The notes below the pieces were generated by a model. The model was not told the DNA's origin. It saw only the letters and a program-made list of their open reading frames with translations, and made no database searches. Both the position numbers and the translations under genes were made by a program. Positions 57,001-64,000 of a stretch of DNA of 64,000 nucleotides are shown piece by piece (positions within the stretch are counted from its first letter, which is position 1; each line of letters begins with the position of its first letter). Source of the DNA: Brasenia schreberi. Lineage: Eukaryota; Streptophyta; Magnoliopsida; Nymphaeales; Cabombaceae. The stretch spans positions 9,050,501 through 9,114,500 of the forward strand of contig JAYKKT010000074.1 of assembly GCA_036023115.1 (NCBI GenBank), written 5' to 3'.

Positions 57001-59025
57001 TTTAGTTTTCCAGTTCTACATTTGAATTGAGAATGAATTCACATCCATTTGATATTGGCTTGATTCCGTGCTTTGTGTCTTGTAAGGAATGGTGCCAAGA
57101 ACTCTTGCATAGCATACATTAGAAGTAATTATGGTAACCCTATATATCCGGAGGGAGAGAGGGTTAAATCATCTTCACCTGTGGCGATTTTATCTTTTCA
57201 AAATTACTTACAATACTGATGCGTTTTAATTGCGTTTTCTGTAATTTCTGTGCCTTTTAGATAAGTAAGTTCCATTAAACATCTTATACATGATAGAATG
57301 ATTCAAGACTATAAACTCTACAATATCCACTATAGACCACAAATAACTCCCTCTTTGCAATAAAAACTATGCCAACGTACAGCTGGCTTGGTCAAGGAAC
57401 ATTCCACCCCATGAAACACCCTTCTGTGTCTTTCTCTTCAAGCAAAGCCAGATAAATGCAGAAGGTACCGAAAGAACTATAAGCTTCTTGAGGTAATTAT
57501 ACAAATAACGCCAGGCCCGTAACTCCTCACACATATTCCTACTCCTCACCCACGTAAACCCAAGCACCTTAAAGGCTGCTTGAAAAGTATTAAAATATTT
57601 TAATCACATGAACAACATTAGGTTTATGCTTTCTGTTCTGTGCAATTCTGTTGTTTGTTACTATTATATGATTTTCTTTTGTGTTTAACCGTTACCAAAA
57701 CATGCCTTTTTGCAGTGCGCATAATAATAGTTTGACACTTGCAATTGTAGGGAAATCCAGAATTCATGGCTTTGGTGTCTTTGCAAAATGTCCACATAAG
57801 GCTGGAGATATGGTGAAGTGACTTGAAAATTGTAAGTTTCTTAGTTTGTCACTTTGTTGTTTATTTTATTTGTATGGTTCCCGTGTTTCAGGTAATTGAA
57901 TATGTAGGGGAAGTTGTGCGGCCAAAGATAGCAGACAGGAGGGAGCATCTCTTCTATAATTCTTTGGTGGTGAGTCTAGAAAAATTTCTGATGCTTTGTA
58001 TTATGTGTACTTGTCATGTAAAGTAGATGAAGATTTTCTCGGGCTGGTCCCAATCAATAGTTTTAATTGGTGATAATATTTGTATAGAATGACAATCCAT
58101 CTATTTTTTTTGTAAACTTTGTCACTGTTATGGTCAGTTGATATCTGTTGGATTAAGCTCAAATAACTTACCTCTTTCTTTTGTTGCACACAAGAGGTAT
58201 AGGTCCGCACCTAAAATCCAGAACTATTCCTTTAGCTATGCTTTTCTAGTATTAATCTAATCAGTTTTGCATTTCCTTTTTGCGCAGGGTGCTGGGACTT
58301 ACATGTTCCAAATAGATGATGAACGTGTTGTTGATGCTACAAGAGCAGGGAATATTGCCCATTTGATAAACCATTCTTGTGAAGTAAGTTCTTATATTTA
58401 ATGAATTAGTACTACACTTGCAATAAACGTCATGCATGCATGTCAAGATGTGTATTGTACTTGTTTGATATTTGCTGGACAATGCACAAAGAAGTTTCTA
58501 ACTGCTAAGTTTTCCAACCTTTTTTTGACTTAGATCCATGCTGTTATTTCACGGTCCCAACTTTTTTGTGATTGTTTTAGGAGCTTACAAAGTTTCTGGT
58601 CTTGATGAGTCAAAGCAGGTCCTGGAATTGTTTTTCCTAATAATACCAACATATATTTTTGCGTCACTTGCAGCCTAACTGCTATTCAAGGGTTGTAACT
58701 GTCTGTGCCGCTGAACATATAATCATTTTTGCAAAGAGAGACATCAAGTCATGGGAAGAGCTAACCTATGACTACAGGTGCCTTCCTTTTTCTGAACGTT
58801 GATTAGAGGTGCTTTATGAGAATCGAGGCACTGTTATGTTATGGGCTGTCATGACCTGTCATTGGTTGCTGTTCCATGTGTAGGTTCTGCTCGATCAATG
58901 AACAATTGAGATGTTATTGTGGTTTTCCGAGATGTCGTGGTGTTGTTAATGACATCGAGGCAACGAGACAAGTTATGACTAGGCCCTCTTCACCATTGCT
59001 CTACGGATCTGAGAGTCAAAAATAG
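46975..59025 (+). CDS. ATX1/ATX2: Trithorax-like histone H3K4 methyltransferase (ATX1/ATX2 class), 24 exons, complete
   Basis: Nuclear SET-domain enzyme that methylates lysine 4 of histone H3 and keeps target genes active. Exons: 46975-47516, 47846-47897, 48019-48093, 48575-48785, 49078-49201, 49403-49507, 50081-50277, 50569-50661, 50834-50931, 51359-51529, 52763-52906, 53101-53148, 53360-53477, 53566-53631, 53718-53779, 54071-54127, 54936-55004, 55111-55303, 55556-55831, 57751-57812, 57892-57969, 58288-58383, 58674-58777, 58884-59025. Total 3183 nt, 1060 residues, all GT-AG, all phases consistent; Arabidopsis ATX1 is about the same length. Domain order is PWWP (about 283-370), FYRN (436-498), FYRC (499-556), PHD (597-642), extended PHD (653-745), SET (about 905-1016), post-SET (1024-1031). 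The start is the ATG before [10 protein letters not shown]; a second ATG lies two codons on. The [11 protein letters not shown] segment after the extended PHD is nearer ATX2 than ATX1. The C-tail after VVNDIEA diverges. Confidence 0.93.
48575..49507 (+). CDS. ATX1/ATX2: ATX exons 4-6: PWWP domain
   Basis: Residues 224-370. Exon 4 ends [10 protein letters not shown] and exon 5 opens [11 protein letters not shown], together forming the PWWP signature (here AMWP) that binds methylated nucleosomes or [16 protein letters not shown] spans the exon 5/6 junction, and exon 6 gives [17 protein letters not shown]. Both phase-1/2 junctions reconstruct single codons exactly. Nothing in the domain is broken. 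Confidence 0.92.
50081..51529 (+). CDS. ATX1/ATX2: ATX exons 7-10: FYRN and FYRC
   Basis: Residues 370-556. Exon 7 ends [10 protein letters not shown]. Exon 8 carries the FYRN core ([20 protein letters not shown]), exon 9 the [17 protein letters not shown] block, and exon 10 the FYRC core ([15 protein letters not shown]) followed by [19 protein letters not shown] and FYRC fold as one module that is characteristic of trithorax/MLL proteins. Exon 10 reads [10 protein letters not shown] where Arabidopsis has a FKGPTPSACW-type sequence, so its acceptor (GCTTCTAG at 51358) is confirmed by continuity. Confidence 0.9.
52763..55303 (+). CDS. ATX1/ATX2: ATX exons 11-18: PHD finger and extended PHD
   Basis: Residues 557-808. 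The PHD finger has C597-x2-C600, C614-x2-C617, H622-x2-C625 and C639-x2-C642, followed by the extended [59 protein letters not shown] and [18 protein letters not shown]. The zinc ligands I can place in this order are present. In ATX1 the extended PHD binds the lipid PI5P; the basic and aromatic context is similar here, but ligand binding is inference. The 808-bp intron between exons 16 and 17 is the longest of this group after the 1.2 kb intron before exon 11. Confidence 0.92.
55556..59025 (+). CDS. ATX1/ATX2: ATX exons 19-24: SET and post-SET catalytic domain
   Basis: Residues 809-1060. Exon 19 carries [21 protein letters not shown] and [15 protein letters not shown]. The SET core shows [12 protein letters not shown] (cofactor-binding loop), [52 protein letters not shown] (NHSC 975-978) and [10 protein letters not shown] with the catalytic tyrosine region at 1011-1013. 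Post-SET is C-Y-C-x4-C at 1024-1031. All expected catalytic and zinc residues are intact. The last 22 residues (after VVNDIEA) end GSESQK and do not resemble the acidic/tryptophan tail recalled for Arabidopsis homologues. Intron 19 is 1.9 kb. Confidence 0.93.
56783..57085. repeat. Imperfect tandem duplication in ATX intron 19
   Basis: Two diverged units begin near GGATCTAGATCTGACTATTT (56788) and GGATCCATATCTTATATTTA (56945) and share TAGCTAAAAA, AGTTTTCC and GACTTGATTC/GGCTTGATTC blocks in the same order. Roughly two thirds identical by eye. Confidence 0.6.
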
Positions 59026-59119
59026 GTACCTATCATCACAATTTCTTTCATCACTGTATAAAAGTACTAGTTGAATATAGTGCTTGTTTTGTAACTTGTG
59101 GTTAAAATTATGAAAATGT

Positions 59120-59290
59120 TAGAAGAGGAAGTGGAAGACCACAAAAGTGTTGAAATGAAACAATAGAGAATAATCCATCTTACGTTGAGTTAATTGCTTG
59201 CATGACACATGATTGGGTTCTATGGAAACAAAGAATCCTTGTAGCTGACCCCATCTAGTATGGGAAAATGCTTAGTTGTTGTTGTTGTTC
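59120..59290 (+). mobile_element. 5'-truncated RTE LINE 3' end
   Basis: About 170 bases with the RTE C-terminal text (GRPQKC, then LWKQRILVADPI) and the 3' terminus TAGTATGGGAAAATGCTTAG plus GTT repeats. It lies less than 100 bp after the ATX stop codon, in sense orientation, so it may be transcribed as part of the ATX 3' UTR. Confidence 0.8.
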
Positions 59291-60896
59291 GTTCCAAAAT
59301 TGTAAAGTGCATAATGTCAACTCATATTGTAAACCAATAGCTAGGTATTTAGCATATCATATTGCATCTTAATAAAATTGTCAAAATCAGAAGTCTGTTT
59401 AACTTTACCTGGTGATTCATCAAAAAAGGCCATATAACTATTGAATAAAACTACAGATTGCAACTTACCGAAAGTAATTGTAGTCAGTCTGTAGGTTTCT
59501 TGACAGTTGATGACGGATGTGTTTACGATAGCCGATGTTATGCATAAATAATATTTCCAGCCTTAAGCATCTCCTGAAAGAAGCCTGTAGAAATTGTAAT
59601 GTAAAGTGGCAGGGTTCTAGCTAAATTGAACACATGCTACAAGATGCATCGTTTATTACTTGGTTTGTGATCACAGCTGTTAAACTTCACCCAGATAGGT
59701 CTGATCTTTCACGATAATATAAATTGATTGCAGAATACCTTAACTAGATGATATTAGATCAGTAACCTTTCCCACTGAGGGCATCCTTCGGCTTGACTTG
59801 TTAAGAAGCTACCTAGCAAGGGCATCTATGCTATCCTGGTCCGTTAGCATGAAGGGTGTGCAAGGGTGCATACTGTTAATGGTATACAAGAACTAAGATA
59901 TAGTGGATTTTGTTCAAAGTAACTGGTCAGTGAAACAGAACTTATATCAAGTAACAACAGTTTATGAGATTGTTGATGTTCATTTTGTGCTTCATTAAGT
60001 AATCAATTCCATTTACTTTCAAAACGCAGGTTCCCACCAAGGGAAGCACGTTGGAGGACTTTAACCATGGTGCAATAAAATGTTCATGTTGTTGCCTGCT
60101 AGGCATTAATTCTTCTGCCGTTAAGTTTTTTCTATATTGTGTTAAAAACTGTAAATTATCTGATTTGGCATCATCCTACACATTGAGGATGATGAGCTAC
60201 ATATTTATGAGACACCACTGAGACTTTTAACCAATTGGGGATAGATCATGACCCATGTATTAAGACTCTGAGAGCCATTCTTTTCTTTCTTATTAGGCAG
60301 GGAGGAAATGGGACAGTGAATGCTTGTCCTCAAAGATGATGTAGATGATGTGCAGGCTTAAGAGTAGGAACTTCCAAGAGTGAGTATTTTTTTTGCTAGT
60401 CGAGCTCTCATTGTACAAATGGAAATGTAAAGTTCTCATTTATTTACTGAATAGAGAAATACTCGTCGGCTTTTTTTATTGTTGAATGAAGCATTATATT
60501 CTAGTTAATCAGTTCTGCGATGCTTGGGTTTTTTCTTTTAAATTCCAAGAAGATGAAGGAAAGTTCCATTAAGCATGATAGAATCAGCTCAAAGCAGCAA
60601 GAAAGTATCACCCTAACCCAATAGGGAGGGAGAATGACATTTGCTGCAATGTACTAGAAAAACCTGGTCCAAAATATGCCTGTGTATCTTATATGGACAA
60701 TACATACTAGGCATGACGTGAAAGCACGTAAATTGTTGTGGGTCGAACACCCCAGATCAACTGTGTAGTTCCTGTATATTCGTTCAGGATTCAATAGGGC
60801 GACTAATTCATCATGCATCTTGGAGCAGTGCTTGGACCTAGATAGTGATGCGGCCAGGCAATTTATTGGTGGCCTACAAATTGGTATAGAATTTGG
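59291..60896. other. Downstream of ATX, nothing recognised
   Basis: AT-rich DNA that may include ATX 3' UTR or polyadenylation signals. No coding or RNA gene was identified; the minus-strand frame at 60654-60929 has no recognisable motif. Confidence 0.4.
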
Positions 60897-62770
60897 AAAA
60901 GAGAATAGGAATACAACAAACAACAACAACTAAGCCTTTTCCCATACTAGACGGGGTTGGCTACATGGATTCTTTGTTTCCACAGATCCCTATCGTGTGC
61001 CATGTTAGCAGTTAACTCCCAATAAGCTAGATCATTCTTTATCATTTTTTTCCAACACTTTTGTGGTCGTCCTCTAGCTCTTTTAATACTTTCTAAATTT
61101 AGTTTTTCTAACCTTCTTATAGGTTCTTCTTTTGATCTCCTTTCTATATATCCAAACCATCTTAAACGATGTTCTCTCATTTTATCCTCTATTGGTGCCA
61201 CTCCTAATTTGTTTCTAATAACCTAATTATGTATACGGTCTTTTCTTGTATGACCACTCATCCATCTCAACATCTTCATTTCTGTCACAAACATCATGTT
61301 GATGATTAACTGCCAACACTCAGAACCATAAAACATGGCAGGCCTAATATCTTGCTCTATAATCTTTACCTTTTAATTTTAATGGTATCTTCTTATCACA
61401 AAGAATACCTTATGCTCCTCTCTATTTTAACCAACCAGCATTAATTCTATGCGTAACATCTCAATCAATTCTTTCATCACTCTGAAAAATTGACCCTAGG
61501 TATTTAAAACTTTCCTTTTGGGGAATGCAATGTGTGCCAATTTTAATTTCTATGTCCTCTGAAGTAACCAAATGATCAAACTTACATTTCATATATTCTG
61601 TCTTAAGGTACTTCATCTTGAATATGTTTTGTTAACTCATCCATCACCATTATAAATAAGTATAGACTTAAAGTTGATCCTTGATGTAACCCAATATTAA
61701 CTTCAAAGAAGTCTGTCGTTCTTTCATGAGTCCTCACACATATTTTTGCACCATCATACATGTCTCTTATAAGGTTAATATATGTCAATGGAATACCTCT
61801 TTTTTCCAAAGTTCTCCAAAGAACCTCCGTCAGTACCCCATCATAAGCTTTTTCTAGATCAATAAATATCATGTGAAGGTCTTTCTTTTTTACTCTAAAA
61901 TGTTCCATAAGACTTCTCAAAAGGTGAATCGCTTCAATAGTAGATCTGTCAGGCATAATCCAAATTGGTTCTCTGTTGTACTTGATACTTGTCTTAACCT
62001 ATGTTCGATAATTCTTTCCCATAATTTCATAGTATGACTCATTAACTTGATACCTCGATAATTCGCACAATTTTGAATGTCTCCCTTGTTCTTATATATG
62101 GGTATAAGTGTACTTGTTCTCCATTCCTCAAGCATCTTTTGGTTTCTCCATATTTCATTAAATAGTTTTGTGAGCCAAGTGATTCCTATTGCTCCTAGTA
62201 TTTTCCAAACTTCTATAGGAATATTATCTGGTCCTATCAATTTACCACCCTTCATATGTTTAAGAGCCTCTTTGACTTCATTCTTTTGAATACGTCGGTA
62301 GAAATTGTGGTTTATATACTTTTCTAACTTGGTTAAATCTCCTAAACTAATACTAACATCTTTATTTTCATTAAAAAGATTATAAAAATAGTTTTTCCAT
62401 CTATTTCTTATATCATCATTTGCCACTAGAATTTTTTCATCCTTGTCTTTTATGCATCTAACATAATTAAGATCTTTAGTTTTCTCATCTCTAACCCTAG
62501 CTATCATAAAAATATCTCTTTTACTCTCTTTTGAGTTGAGTTTTTTTATATAAGTTCTCTCAAATCTTAGCTTTTGCTTCACTAACGGCTTTTTTCGCTT
62601 CATTCTTTGCTTTCTTATAAGCTTCTAAAGTTTCACTAGTTTTCTTAACATAATTTAATTTGTAACATGCCCTCTTTGCCTTGATTTTTGCCTTGATTTT
62701 ATTTTGTACTACTTCACTCCACCACCAAGCTTCTTTTTGTGCCGGGCATGAATCCAAAAGAGAATAGGAA
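60897..62770 (-). mobile_element. RTE-clade LINE, 5'-truncated, with perfect 15-bp target-site duplication
   Basis: Element 60912-62755 between AAAAGAGAATAGGAA at 60897-60911 and 62756-62770. On the minus strand it starts in the pre-RT basic linker ([19 protein letters not shown]), then [41 protein letters not shown], and finally YRLRWFG-type text (here [17 protein letters not shown]) to RIHVANPV and the GTT-repeat 3' end. A deletion near 61603-61610 removes about 130-200 bp, including the catalytic FVDD region present in the copy at 14458-17780. No endonuclease domain is present. Non-functional. Confidence 0.88.
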
Positions 62771-64000
62771 CATGTGATTAAAATGATGAAACATTAACTA
62801 CTGTTTTAGAATTTGAATCAATAAATTATTGAATGTAGTCAGACCTAACTAGAGTATGATGCTTTCAATATAATCGTTGAACACTGACAATCTGGTGTCT
62901 TAATGAAATCTTGCTGATAATTTCACGTACATTCACAAGAAACAGTATCCCTTTTATGACTCATTTTAAACTTTTACAAAACGAACAGAAAAGGAACAAA
63001 TGAATTTAGTTAGAAGGGAAAAAAGGTCAGACTTTGACAGACTTCTTTTGAATGGTATCTGTCCAATACGTTGTACGACTGTGAAGTACACTAATACGCT
63101 GGCTTTGGTGGGGAACCGGGTTGGTATACCATGGTTTGAATATCTGATATTTATTCTCTTGGCTGGTTGAGCAGCTACAGCAACTTTATTGTTCTGCTCT
63201 TTTAGCGAACAGTTAACTTTAAATCATGTTGCAAAGAGTCGTATCAATTTTTGTGACTTGATTTAATTTGTTTGAACATTGAGACTCGCTACAAAACTTT
63301 GATATGATGAATTCTATGTTGTTCCATTGTATACATAGGATAGTATTATTTCTCAAACTTTTCATAGAGTGATTTTATGTTCGCTGGGATTCCTTTCCTG
63401 GTTTCTTCAGCAACTTCATGAGCAAGCTCGATAAGAATTTGCATCTCTGACTAATTGCACCAAGATTTGGATATGGAAAGCACATGTTCTTGTGTTGCAT
63501 CCAATTCGTGCACAATGGATCTTTTCTAATTGATTATGCTGTTTACACCGATCTTCCTATGGGATGAATGTACTAAGGCCTTGATCCAAGTTTGGTTGCA
63601 TTTGCTGGTTGTGAGTCTTGCTAGTCTGAATACAAATGATTATTGTGCTTAGACCTCAAACAGAAGCTTCACTATTGTCAGTCATACGTCACTATTACGA
63701 TTGAATCCACATGATCCCCGCGGCATGGTGGCAATGTTTGATCCATAGGATTCTCCCCACTTGTCTAACAGTAATTGCATGCAGCATCAAACAGCTTCAA
63801 AATAGAGATACATAACTGCTGTATTCAAAAGCTAGTTATGTCCAAACATGATCCCCGATGCATTGTTAGACATGCCCTATCAGTTGATTTATGTTTGAAG
63901 TTGAAGCATTCAGCTTTTTCTAAAGCTAAACTCTTATTGATTTCACAACCAATATTCCATGGTTTTGTAAATAATGGCAGATACAAATGTATAGCCAGTG
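62771..64000. other. Intergenic, nothing recognised
   Basis: No exon, RNA gene or transposon family identified up to the right edge. Confidence 0.4.

Noticed and set aside
12..64000. CRISPR array or prokaryotic operon
   Set aside because: The direct repeats present are tandem duplications, LTRs or target-site duplications. Spliced plant genes rule out a prokaryote.

Overview
This is a piece of a flowering-plant nuclear genome. Both recognisable genes are plant-type, have GT-AG introns, and sit among plant retrotransposons (an RTE-clade LINE family, an L1-type LINE, a Ty1/copia element) and TIR DNA elements. The species cannot be named from this. The very long, transposon-filled introns suggest a large, repeat-rich, probably woody angiosperm genome.

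Layout. (1) From the left edge to 39857, minus strand: the 5' three quarters of a VPS50/syndetin gene (endosomal recycling, EARP complex). Seventeen exons with consistent phases give 836 codons; the C-terminal part lies beyond the left edge. Its introns reach 13 kb and carry a 4.85 kb palindromic foldback (8340-13189), several RTE LINE copies, two hAT-like elements (15755-16893, 32081-33073), a Mutator-like MITE (13453-13993) and a copia element (23506-27737) with a solo LTR nested in its 3' LTR. (2) 39858-46974: intergenic DNA between two divergent genes, with a TIR element (40861-41851), a decayed L1 LINE (about 43010-45460) and a 250-bp duplication near the second gene. (3) 46975-59025, plus strand: a complete 24-exon trithorax-like histone H3K4 methyltransferase of the ATX1/ATX2 class, 1060 residues, with PWWP, FYRN, FYRC, PHD, extended PHD, SET and post-SET. 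(4) 59026-64000: no host gene seen, but a short RTE 3' end and a 1.84 kb RTE copy (60912-62755) bounded by a 15-bp target-site duplication.

The two genes have no evident joint function: one is a chromatin regulator and the other a trafficking subunit, transcribed divergently and separated by 7 kb. The most informative observations concern mobile DNA: target-site duplications that fix element ends; RTE insertions as short as 21, 35 and 47 bp that contain only the 3' terminus; a hAT-like family whose ends are packed with CGATA/TATCG repeats; and a long inverted repeat with convergent TATA boxes that the VPS50 pre-mRNA must carry as a hairpin. I saw no CRISPR array, rRNA gene or functional tRNA gene.
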